NCBI GenBank assembly: GCA_021816935.1
Contig: JAKAWR010000002.1
Span: 191,039-255,038, forward strand
Length of the DNA: 64,000 bases
Direction: 5' to 3'
DNA from: Actinomycetes bacterium
Lineage (GTDB): Bacteria; Actinomycetota; Acidimicrobiia; Acidimicrobiales; JAMCPL01
How positions within the stretch are numbered: position 1 is the first letter of the stretch; each line of letters begins with the position of its first letter. The position numbers and the translations under genes are program-made. A model generated the notes under the pieces. It made no database searches. It saw only the letters and a list, made by a program, of their open reading frames with translations, and had not been told where the DNA came from. Below are positions 51,402-60,300 of the stretch, piece after piece.

Positions 51402-53552
51402 ATGTCCGATACGACAGCGACCGATGCCATGTCCGGTTCCGGCAGTACCGGAGGAGGCACCACTCGGCCTTCGGCCAAGAAGGGATCGTTCGGCTTCGTT
51501 CTCGACAGAACCCTCTCACACTACCCCGACAGAGGTCCTCGCTACCTCTACCTCGGCATCACCGTCGCCGTCACGGTCATGCTCTACTACATCTACTTCG
51601 TACCGCCAAGCGTGGCCACGCTGGCACTCCCCTATTACCACATGTCGTTCCTCTACTACATGATGCTGATAGTCATAGGTAATGCTTTCGCCGCTTTCAC
51701 CGCGTGGATCGGCGGATTGTCCGACAGGATAGGCAGAGCGAACATCATCATCTACGGGCTGATCGTGGTGGCACTGATCCAGTTGCTCGCAATCCCCAAC
51801 ATAACCACGAAAGCGGGCTTCTCCATCGCTTACGTGGTGATCGGATTCGTCGAGGGCATCATCCTCGTAGCCACTCCCGCCCTCGTAAGGGACTTCTCGC
51901 CCGAGGCAGGGCGTGGGGCCACAATGGGGTTCTGGACCCTCGGCCCGGTTCTCGGCAGCCTGATCGCGACGCTGGTCGCTGAACACACGCTGGGTAGTCT
52001 CCACCCGTTCCAGGACCAGTTCATCATCTCGGGGATCGTCAGCCTCGCGGTTGCCGTGATCGGGTTCTTCGGACTCAGGGAATTGTCTCCCGGCCTGAGA
52101 AGCCAGCGAATGGTCTCCCTGAGGGACCGAGCGCTCGTCGAGTCCCGCGCCAAGGGGATAGATATGAACAAGGAGCTTGCGCACCCGCTTCGGTCGATGC
52201 TGAAGCTCGATCTGATGATTTCGTCCATCGGGATCTCCACCTACCTGCTCATTTACTACGCGGCAGTGAGCGTTCTCACCATTTACCTGGTGGTCGTTTT
52301 CGGCCAGACGACTACCAACGCGAACGGTATCGAAGTATGGTATTGGGCGTTCGACGCCGGTGCCCTGATCGTGATGGGAACCCTGTCGGACCGCCTGAGG
52401 GTGCGCAAGCCGTTCATGCTCGTGGGGGCCGTAGGATCCCTTGTCATGCTGCTGATCTGGCTTTCGAGGGTTCACCACCCGACGACCGGCTACTACACGC
52501 TCGTCTGGCTCGTGGCCCTCATCGCGGTGGTGCAGGCAACCGGCTACGCGACGTGGATGGCGCACTATACGGAGGCCGTGGAGAAGAAGAACCCGGCCCT
52601 CTCAGCCACCGGCCTCGCCGTGTGGGGATGGATCCTGCGTATCATCGTCGCCATTTCATTCCTCGTGATCCCCCACGTGATCACCACCGCTTCGACCATC
52701 GTAGACAATCAGGGACCGGCCACCACGCTGGCTGCCATGAACGCTGCGGCTCCCTACGTAACTCAGGGCAAGCCCGCACCGGCCACAGTCATCACCCAGC
52801 TCAATGCCGCAAAGCAGCCCTATACCAGCGCCATGGCGCTCTTCCTGGCAAACGCCCAGAACGTCAAGACGGTAACGACCCTCGTTGCCCTCGAGGCTGC
52901 CAATCCCTACTCTGCGGCTGTCCTGAACTCGAAGGCACCCGCTGCCCCGGCCCAGGTGGTCGCAGCACTGCGCGCGACAGGTGAGCCGTACGCCATCGCC
53001 CTGGCAGACGGTGAGTCGCACACGCCTATTCCGTCGGCGATCGCCCCGCAAATCGGTGGCCTCATCTACTTCCAAGGGGCCGGCGCGGACGTCCTGGCGG
53101 GCCAGGCGCCACCGGCATCGACCATTGCCAAGATCAAGAAAGCCTCGCCTCAACTCGTAACGCTGCTTACGAACATGCAACATCTGGTCCACACCCAGCC
53201 GAACGTTTTCACTGAACTGACCGCCCTGAACACATTTAACGGGGCGGCATCCGAGCTGCAGGCCGGCCAACCCGTATCTGCTGCGACATACGCCAAGGTG
53301 CAGGCTGCCTCTCCCGAGCTTGGCACGTTGCTCAACGCGGCCGAGAAGATCATCCCGGCTCAGAAACACTCCCCCAGCCAGTGGGAGGCCTGGTGGTGGG
53401 TCACCTTCGGCGGATGCGCGTTGTTCCTCGTACTCATCTTCTTCCTGGAGGGACGCTGGAGCCCGAGAGCTGCCAAGAGAGATGCCGAGGAGTACGACAA
53501 GCGTCTTGCCGAAGAGCTTGCAAAACTCGAGGGGGCCGGTACCTCAACCTGA
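51402..53552 (+). CDS. MFS transporter with a 225-residue repetitive extracytoplasmic insertion before the last membrane segment
   Basis: A major-facilitator carrier of 716 residues, far longer than the usual 400-450. Eleven membrane segments can be followed from YLYLGITVAVTVMLYYIYFV to WGWILRIIVAISFLVIPHVI. The loop-2 motif GGLSDRIGRANII is clear. About residues 436-661 form an Ala/Pro-rich insertion with at least four repeats of the form G(K/Q)xAPxATVIxxLxxA, after which the last segment VTFGGCALFLVLIFFLEGRW returns to the membrane. GGAGG lies five bases before the ATG at 51402. Its place after the ligase suggests that it imports the substrate of that pathway. Confidence 0.9.
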   Translation: MSDTTATDAMSGSGSTGGGTTRPSAKKGSFGFVLDRTLSHYPDRGPRYLYLGITVAVTVMLYYIYFVPPSVATLALPYYHMSFLYYMMLIVIGNAFAAFTAWIGGLSDRIGRANIIIYGLIVVALIQLLAIPNITTKAGFSIAYVVIGFVEGIILVATPALVRDFSPEAGRGATMGFWTLGPVLGSLIATLVAEHTLGSLHPFQDQFIISGIVSLAVAVIGFFGLRELSPGLRSQRMVSLRDRALVESRAKGIDMNKELAHPLRSMLKLDLMISSIGISTYLLIYYAAVSVLTIYLVVVFGQTTTNANGIEVWYWAFDAGALIVMGTLSDRLRVRKPFMLVGAVGSLVMLLIWLSRVHHPTTGYYTLVWLVALIAVVQATGYATWMAHYTEAVEKKNPALSATGLAVWGWILRIIVAISFLVIPHVITTASTIVDNQGPATTLAAMNAAAPYVTQGKPAPATVITQLNAAKQPYTSAMALFLANAQNVKTVTTLVALEAANPYSAAVLNSKAPAAPAQVVAALRATGEPYAIALADGESHTPIPSAIAPQIGGLIYFQGAGADVLAGQAPPASTIAKIKKASPQLVTLLTNMQHLVHTQPNVFTELTALNTFNGAASELQAGQPVSAATYAKVQAASPELGTLLNAAEKIIPAQKHSPSQWEAWWWVTFGGCALFLVLIFFLEGRWSPRAAKRDAEEYDKRLAEELAKLEGAGTST

Positions 53553-53579
53553 AAGAGGAGTGCTTGCCGACCAGGCGGA

Positions 53580-54503
53580 TCAGAGCCTGGCGAGACCGGC
53601 GAGTATCGAGCGGGCCTGCTCGTCGAGGTCGGCCCCGGCTGGCCCGAGAGGCGGCCTGCACTGACCGGCGGGAAGGCCCAGCGCCCGGCACGCCGCCTTC
53701 GCCGGCAGGGGGTTAGGCCAAACCTCCGAGCTCTCGAAGGCGTAGGACGGCACGAGGGAAGCGTTGGCGACTCTCGCGGCCTCGACCTCGCCGGCCAGGT
53801 AGCTCCGCACCATGTGCAACATAGTCTCGCCCGCCCAGTGGCTTGCCACGCTTATCACGCCCACGGCACCCACCGACAGGAGTGGAAGCGTGAGGGAATC
53901 GTCACCGCTGTACAGCTCGAAACCGGGAGGGGCCTCGGCAATCAGCGCTGCGGTGGCGGCGGCGTCGCCTGCGGCGTCCTTCACTCCCACGATATTCGGC
54001 ACCTCTTCCGCAAGGCGCAGCAGCGTCGGAGCCGCAACCTTCCTGCCGGTCCGGGAGGGTATGTCGTAAAGGAGGATGGGCAGGTTCGTGGCAGCCGCTA
54101 CCATGCGGAAGTGGTTGGCAAGCCCGCTCTGGGAAGGCCTCAGGTAGTAGGGGGTGACGAGCAGGATCCCGTCTACCCCTGCCTTTTGCGCTGACTGCGT
54201 CATCTCAATGGAATGCGCCGTACCTGCGGTGCCCGTGGCCGCCAGGACCGGGATCGTGACCGCACCCTTCACTGCCTCGAACAGGTCCGTCCTCTCGGAG
54301 TCGTCGAGAGACGGTCCCTCGCCCGTCGAGCCGGCGATGGCCAGCCCGTCGCTACCGTGGCTGGCGAGCCAGCGGGCCAGCCGGACCGCACCATCGAGGT
54401 CCAGTTCGCCCGCCGCCCCGAAAGGCGTCACCATGGCCGTGATCACGGCCCCGAAGCGGGCGGGTGGGCGAGGTGCCGGTTGTCGAGACGCCGGTCCCGA
54501 CAT
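53580..54503 (-). CDS. Dihydrodipicolinate synthase family aldolase/synthase
   Basis: Class I aldolase-type TIM barrel of 307 residues. Motifs are TAMVTPFGAAGELDLDGAVR, IAGSTGEGPSLDDSERTDL, VTPYYLRPSQSGL, the catalytic Tyr in LYDIPSRTG and the Schiff-base Lys in IVGVKDAAGD, then ELYSGDDSL. All support 4-hydroxy-tetrahydrodipicolinate synthase (dapA), but the context beside a B12 mutase leaves a keto-acid aldolase possible. The ATG at 54503 gives the family length. An in-frame ATG at 54662 would add an Ala/Val-rich extension overlapping the mutase end. Weak Shine-Dalgarno for both. Confidence 0.85.
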   Translation of the reverse strand: MSGPASRQPAPRPPARFGAVITAMVTPFGAAGELDLDGAVRLARWLASHGSDGLAIAGSTGEGPSLDDSERTDLFEAVKGAVTIPVLAATGTAGTAHSIEMTQSAQKAGVDGILLVTPYYLRPSQSGLANHFRMVAAATNLPILLYDIPSRTGRKVAAPTLLRLAEEVPNIVGVKDAAGDAAATAALIAEAPPGFELYSGDDSLTLPLLSVGAVGVISVASHWAGETMLHMVRSYLAGEVEAARVANASLVPSYAFESSEVWPNPLPAKAACRALGLPAGQCRPPLGPAGADLDEQARSILAGLARL

Positions 54504-54639
54504 CACCTCAGCTGCTACGGTATGAGCCACTTCCCCGGCTACACGAGCCACTACATCTGCGGCTGCGTTGGCCGCTACGTCCGGAGCTACGTTAGGCACT
54601 CCGTGAAATGCCGGCCGCTGTGCCTCGTCAAACGCTCCG

Positions 54640-56400
54640 TCAGGCAAAGACCGGCTCCTCATAGCTCCCGAAAACCTCGGCCAGAGCGCCACTCACCTCA
54701 CCGACTGTACATCCCGCCTTCACCGCGTCGACGACGACCGGCATGAGATTGGCCTCCGGCTTGGCCGCAACCCTCTTCACCTCGTCAAGAGCCCCGGCCC
54801 AGGCCGCCTGGTCCCGGGATCGCCGCCACGCGACAACGAACGCCGCCTGCTCGTCCTCGACCTCCGTGCCGATCTGGAGCGTGGGTATCATGTCGTCGTT
54901 CCCCTCGGTAAAGCCGTTGATACCTACCACAATACGCTCGCCTGACGATACCAGCTTCTCCTGGCGGTAGGCGGACTCGGCAATCTGGCCCTGGAACCAC
55001 CCCTGGTCTATACCGGCATGCGTACCTTCGAGGATCGAGCCGTCGCCCATATCCATCACTCTTGCCAGGATCTCCTCGGCCTGGTGCTCGAGCTCTGTCG
55101 TGAGATGCTCGACGAACCAGCTGCCCCCAAGGGGATCGATCACGCTATCGACACCGGTTTCGTGGGCGAGCACCTGCTGGGTCCTGAGCGCTATGCGGGC
55201 GGCTTTCGCCGTCGGCAGCGAGAGCACCTCGTCCATCGAATTGGTGTGCAGGCTCTGGGCGCCTCCGAGCACACCGGCGAGAGCCTCGATCGCCGTGCGA
55301 GCAATGTTCACCTCCGCCTGCGCAGCCGTCAGCGAGCATCCGGCCGTCTGGACATGAAAGCGGCAGCGCATCGAGAGAGGGTCCAGCGCCCCGTAATGCT
55401 CTTTCATCCACCTCGCCCAGATCCTCCTGGCGGCCCTCAGTTTGGCGATCTCTTCGAAGAAGTCGATATGGGCGTTGAAGAAGAACGACAGCGTCGGAGC
55501 GAACTCGTCAACGGCGATCCCGCTACGGCTAGCCTGCTCAACGTAGGCAAAGCCGTTGCCGAGGGTAAAGGCAAGTTCCTGGGCCGCAGTGGATCCCGCC
55601 TCCCTGATGTGGTATCCGGAAATCGAAACGGGATGGTAGCGGGGCATCTCGACCGCACAGTACCGGATCATATCGGAGACGATCCTCATAGACGGTCTCG
55701 GCGGGAAGATGTACTCCTTCTGCGCCTGATACTCCTTCAAGATGTCGTTCTGGATCGTACCAGCGAGCCGGCTCACCTCTACACCCTGCGATTCAGCGGT
55801 CGCTATATACATGGCGAGCAGGATGATCGCAGGACCGTTGATCGTCATCGAGGTCGACACCGTCCCCAGATCGATGCCCGAGAAAAGCCTCTCGAAGTCG
55901 CCGAGCGTGTCCACTGCCACGCCGCAACGGCCGACCTCGCCGAGTGAGCGGGGATCGTCGGAGTCCCTGCCCATGAGCGTCGGCAGGTCGAACGCTACCG
56001 AAAGGCCACCCTGGCCATGGGCGATCAGCTCGTGGAAACGCTCGTTCGTCTGAGCGGGAGTCCCGAAACCGGCGAACATGCGCATCGTCCACAGCTTCGT
56101 CCGGTACATCGAGGCGTAGGGGCCCCGGGTATATGGATAGACACCGGGGTACTCCGGCTGGACGGCAGACCCGGTGGTGCCGGGGATGAGGTCGGCGGCG
56201 TCTGCAACCTGGTTGGCAGGTCCCGACGTTGCCGGCCTATCCAACCCATCTGGCCCATCTGGCCCATCTGGCCGCAGCGGCCCGCCCGGTCCGTAAAGGG
56301 GTGCGAGAGGAACGCCCGACAGTGTCTCGAAACTCCTCCTCCGCTTTCCCGCGGCTACGTAGGCCGCCCGCCACTCGTCGTATCCACCGCTCTCGCCCAC
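54640..56400 (-). CDS. Methylmalonyl-CoA mutase family large subunit, isobutyryl-CoA-mutase-like
   Basis: The second B12 mutase barrel (586 residues from GTG 56400, 614 from 56484). It has YPYTRGPYASMYRTKLWTMR, SVAFDLPTLMGRDSDDPRS, GTIQNDILKEYQAQKEYIFP, SISGYHIREAGSTAAQELAF and FVEHLTTELEHQAEEIL. The active-site SGYHxREAG histidine is intact. The position of the methylmalonyl-specific Arg is Gln (YQAQKEY), as reported for isobutyryl-CoA mutase, so a non-carboxylated substrate is inferred. No B12-binding subunit is encoded beside it; the small subunit at 45040-45480 or one elsewhere must serve. A PDGPDGPDG repeat lies in the N-terminal linker. Confidence 0.9.
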   Translation of the reverse strand: MGESGGYDEWRAAYVAAGKRRRSFETLSGVPLAPLYGPGGPLRPDGPDGPDGLDRPATSGPANQVADAADLIPGTTGSAVQPEYPGVYPYTRGPYASMYRTKLWTMRMFAGFGTPAQTNERFHELIAHGQGGLSVAFDLPTLMGRDSDDPRSLGEVGRCGVAVDTLGDFERLFSGIDLGTVSTSMTINGPAIILLAMYIATAESQGVEVSRLAGTIQNDILKEYQAQKEYIFPPRPSMRIVSDMIRYCAVEMPRYHPVSISGYHIREAGSTAAQELAFTLGNGFAYVEQASRSGIAVDEFAPTLSFFFNAHIDFFEEIAKLRAARRIWARWMKEHYGALDPLSMRCRFHVQTAGCSLTAAQAEVNIARTAIEALAGVLGGAQSLHTNSMDEVLSLPTAKAARIALRTQQVLAHETGVDSVIDPLGGSWFVEHLTTELEHQAEEILARVMDMGDGSILEGTHAGIDQGWFQGQIAESAYRQEKLVSSGERIVVGINGFTEGNDDMIPTLQIGTEVEDEQAAFVVAWRRSRDQAAWAGALDEVKRVAAKPEANLMPVVVDAVKAGCTVGEVSGALAEVFGSYEEPVFA

Positions 56401-56582
56401 AGTGCCAGGATACCTTGCCAGGCCGCGCGCAGCGGCGCACAAGTTCACTTCGCGGTAAGTTCCGGGGTTGCCTACCAAAGACACCGTCGCACCAGCCGCT
56501 CAGTGGCGGATCCGCCCGTCACACCGACGTCCCTAGTAGCCAGTACAGCGCTACAAGTCCGACACTGGCAGCGGGGAATACG

Positions 56583-57389
56583 CTACGAACGCACCCGGGT
56601 CGCCCGGGCTGAGCCGGGCTGAGCTTTCGGCGCACTCGTCGTGGGCACTACGGCGCGAGACGAGGTCTCGGCAAGGTACGTCATAGCCAGAGAGAGGACC
56701 TCGGACACATAGGAGTCCGAATGGTTGTACGAGTAGACGGCCTGGCGTACATCGCCGGTTGCATACCCGTCTGAGCACAGCATCCTGGCCGCCGCGTATA
56801 TCGCGTCTACTGGATCATAGGGGCTCTCCTGCGAGGCCGGAACGGGACCGGGCGCCGGGACGGGCGCCGGGGGCGGGCTGGTAGCGTTGGCGGCAACCGG
56901 GCTGGGAGCCGTGTTCGCAGCCCGGTTCGGGCTGGAGACCCGCGCCGGAGCACCGTTGCCTGCACCCGCACCAATCGTATCGGGCGTCGGGGAGGGATAC
57001 GCCGGCACAGGGTGATCGTATTCCGTGAATGTCGCAGGCAGGAACTGCATCGGACCCTCTGCGCCGGCACTGTTGTGACCTGATCTGACCCCGGGAGCGG
57101 TTGACCGGCCGAAGGACGACTCGACATCGCCGATACCGAGCAACGTATCAGCAAGCGGTGGGAGCAAACCTGCCGGCACATCGCAACCTGTTGCAGCCTG
57201 CACAACGATCTCGCGCCACGCCTGCGGCGGAGTGTCGCCGGTGCCAGTGCCGGACACCCACGATCCCAGGTTCGAAGCCGTGAAGCCGGTCAGCAGGATG
57301 CCGGGAAGAAGTACGAACAGTGCGAGCAGGCACCCGGTTATGACCGCAACGGTTGCCGCCGCCCCGCCTGCCTCGCCAGCCCGGCCCAC
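56583..57389 (-). CDS. Membrane-anchored lytic transglycosylase-like protein
   Basis: Probable peptidoglycan cleaving enzyme. The 268 residues have one N-terminal membrane segment (VAVITGCLLALFVLLPGILL), then an SLT-like domain split by a Pro/Ala-rich insertion: LLGIGDVESSFGRS with the catalytic Glu, GAEGPMQFLPATFTEY, then after the insertion DPVDAIYAAARMLCSDGY and AVYSYNHSDSYVSEVLSLA. The GTG at 57389 has GAGGG seven bases upstream and lies eleven bases after the BTAD gene stop, so it is the last gene of the pilus operon. It could open the wall for pilus passage. Confidence 0.85.
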   Translation of the reverse strand: MGRAGEAGGAAATVAVITGCLLALFVLLPGILLTGFTASNLGSWVSGTGTGDTPPQAWREIVVQAATGCDVPAGLLPPLADTLLGIGDVESSFGRSTAPGVRSGHNSAGAEGPMQFLPATFTEYDHPVPAYPSPTPDTIGAGAGNGAPARVSSPNRAANTAPSPVAANATSPPPAPVPAPGPVPASQESPYDPVDAIYAAARMLCSDGYATGDVRQAVYSYNHSDSYVSEVLSLAMTYLAETSSRAVVPTTSAPKAQPGSARATRVRS

Positions 57390-57399
57390 TCTGTCACCC

Positions 57400-60300
57400 T
57401 CAGACGGCAACCAGGGGACGGCGCGACAGCGAGCGGTACAGGTCCAGCGTCTCAGGGTGGACTGCATCGTACGGCTCCACCCCGTCTGCAACCAGCCTTA
57501 CTAGCTCGTTCATGACAGCTTCGATTTTCGCAGGGTTGCCGGCGAGGTCGGCGGCCCGCATCAGGATCCGGTAAAGCCGTTCATCGTACGGACTCGCTAG
57601 GAGCCCCCTACGAGCGGCCCATTCCGCCCTTCCCGGATCCTGAGCATCGAGACTGTAATCGGCATACTTGACGGATAAGTCGACGATCTCTGCCTCTACC
57701 TGCGCATATATCCCTTCGAGGAGTGCCCAGTCTGTTGAGCGCAATCCATCGAAAGGCCGGCCCCGGACAAGCTCCAGGCCGCGCCGCCAATCTGTTGGGT
57801 TATGTGAGGCCGAGAGGCGCATGAGCTCGGTGGCATCGCACTTCACGAGCGGGCTCAAGGACAGCCGGCCATGCGACCTCGGAAGAAGATCGTCTCCTCC
57901 CGGCGCGCTGCCCAAGGCTCTCCTTGCCGCTGAAGCGGTCGAGTGAAGGCTCGATGGCGCCATGAGCTTGTCGGGCCAAAGTGCCGTCGCCCATTGGTCC
58001 GTCGTTGCACCTCTCGGATGCATCGCCAGGTACGCAACAAGCTCCTGAGTCCAGGCACGAACGAACGGCCGCTCGGCACCAATTACCTCGAATGGCCCTA
58101 TTACGCAGACCTCGACACCCTGGAAGGCAACCGGATTGACATCGCTCGAGCCAGGCAACCTTTCGCCTGCGTCGCCCACGCCACCCGCACGACCCGCGCC
58201 ATAGGCACTGCCCGCGCCATAGACGCCGGCCGCCCCAGCCGCACTTCCCGCGCCATAGGCACTGCCCGTGCTGACAGCCGCGCCGTCCCCGCCCTCAGCG
58301 CCGGCTTCACTAGCAACGTTTGTCGCGCCGGCGTTGCCCGGGTTGCCTGCAGCCAGATCTTCTGCAAGTGGCACGGCTCCGGAGAGAGGCGTCCCGGCGG
58401 TACCGGGTGCCGGTTCATAGCCAACTGCCCCGGATTGCCCGCCATTGACATATGGACCCCGCACTCCAGATCGATCGCCTGCGCCTGCCTGGTCGCTCGT
58501 TCGTGGCGGCCCACCCGGGCGGGAACCCACACTTACGTAGGGAGCCACGTTTGCCGGGGAGTCGGCCTGATCCTGAGCGATTTCGAGGAGACTCCTGACG
58601 TCGCCAACCTGCTCGGCGAGCATTGTCTGGATACCGCACAACACGACCGCGGTCCCTCCGAACCTCAATTCGCCTCCGCCAGGCCAGCAGCCCAGCTCGA
58701 AGGTTCCACCGCTGCCGACCGCTGCTTCGGGCAACCGCTCCGCTGCCTGAACGTCCAAAGGCGGCGGCAGCGCCCCGGCCGCGACGGCAGCCTGAACTCC
58801 GCTTGCCCCATCAGAAGCGATAGCCAGCAGCCTCGCAACGTCGCTTGGATGCTCCCCGGCTTGGGCGAAAGAAACGAGCGCCACCACCCCGGTCATTCGC
58901 GTTGCGCCACGTTCGCCGCCATAGGCGGATCCGTTCGCGACATCCCGGTCTCCAGTAATCTCGGCAAGGAGCAGGGGAAGGGAGTCCAGGTTGCGGACAC
59001 GACCGTTGAGCCCATCGAGCATCGGCAATCCGGCCGAGAGCACCCGGAGATCGCCCCTGAGTACAGACGACCCGAGCTCCACTCCCATCGAAAGGAGCAT
59101 GCCGGTGGAAGTCGAAGAGAACGCCCCGGAGAACTCCTCCGATCGAAGGGCGTTACGCACGGCCTCGCCGTCGACCAATACGCTCGGCCGCCGCTCCGGG
59201 CCGGACGGAACGGCCCCGGATGGCTCAACCAGTGCGCTACCCGTGAGCCGCATGCCACCGACCCCAAGCCACGGGCTGATCAGCGAGAGTGGCCTCAGCT
59301 GCAGCAGGTCTACCATGATGGTGCCCTCGCCATCGCTGCCGAGGGTGACAAGAGCTGCGTCCAAGGCCGAGACGCGGCTTGCCCATACGTCGTCGTGCAC
59401 AGTCTTGAGAAAGGCGCGACTGCGACGGGCACTCCACCATTCCAGGGGAACCTCACGGTCGCATGCAGCTCCTTTGCCGTCTCCGGCTTCGGAGCCGACC
59501 ACGCCATCGCCACCTGCCGACCTACCGGTGCCCACAGGCCCGAGGCGGGTGAACGCCGGCAATACCGCCTCGATAGCCATTCCCGCCGGCAGAGCGCAAT
59601 CCACCCGGTCTTCGCAAAGCCGTACGATCGCCGGAAACCGCACATCTACCCCTCGTCGCAGAGCGTCGGCTGCGAATGCCCGCAAAATCCCCCTTACCCA
59701 TTCCAGGGCATCCGGATCAGCGGAGATCCGCAACGAACGCTCCACATCCTGCAAAGCACCTGAGGGGAGCCTGATCCGCCTGCCTGCCCTCCGGTACCTT
59801 CCCTGGGCACGCCTCCTCCTGTCCACCGCAAGCAGCAGTCCTGCACTGATTATCCCCATGCCGGTGCCGGCCACCATGTCATCACCCGCGTTCCCACCGG
59901 TCCGACCGCCTGACAGGACAGCTTCACCGACGTTGCCAGCCGCAGGCGCGAGTGTGCGTGGTCCCGATTCGCCGGAGGCAGGCTGCACGCTCGAGAGCCA
60001 CACTTCTCCTCCGCTCTCGTAAGTTGGGCCGCTCGCACCACCTAGATCGACCACCTCACGTGGATCGCTCGCACCATCTGAACCAGCGGTGCCGACCGAG
60101 GTTCCACTTGCGAGGCTCACGGGGGCGCTCCCATCGGGAGTTTCGCGCCGTAACGCCGAGTAAGTATTATCTGCCGGAAGTTGCAGCTCCCACCCGGCTA
60201 GCACGGCCGATCCATCGGTGAAGAGGTCTCCGCCCGGCTGGGTCCGCCCCCGATTCAGAGCGGCGATTTCGCGCCATCTGCGGGCCGATCCGAGCTCGCG

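Noticed and set aside
57943-59763. A 606-residue plus-strand frame inside the LysM-BTAD gene
   Set aside because: Arg/Pro/His-rich antisense translation of the real gene, without any family signature.
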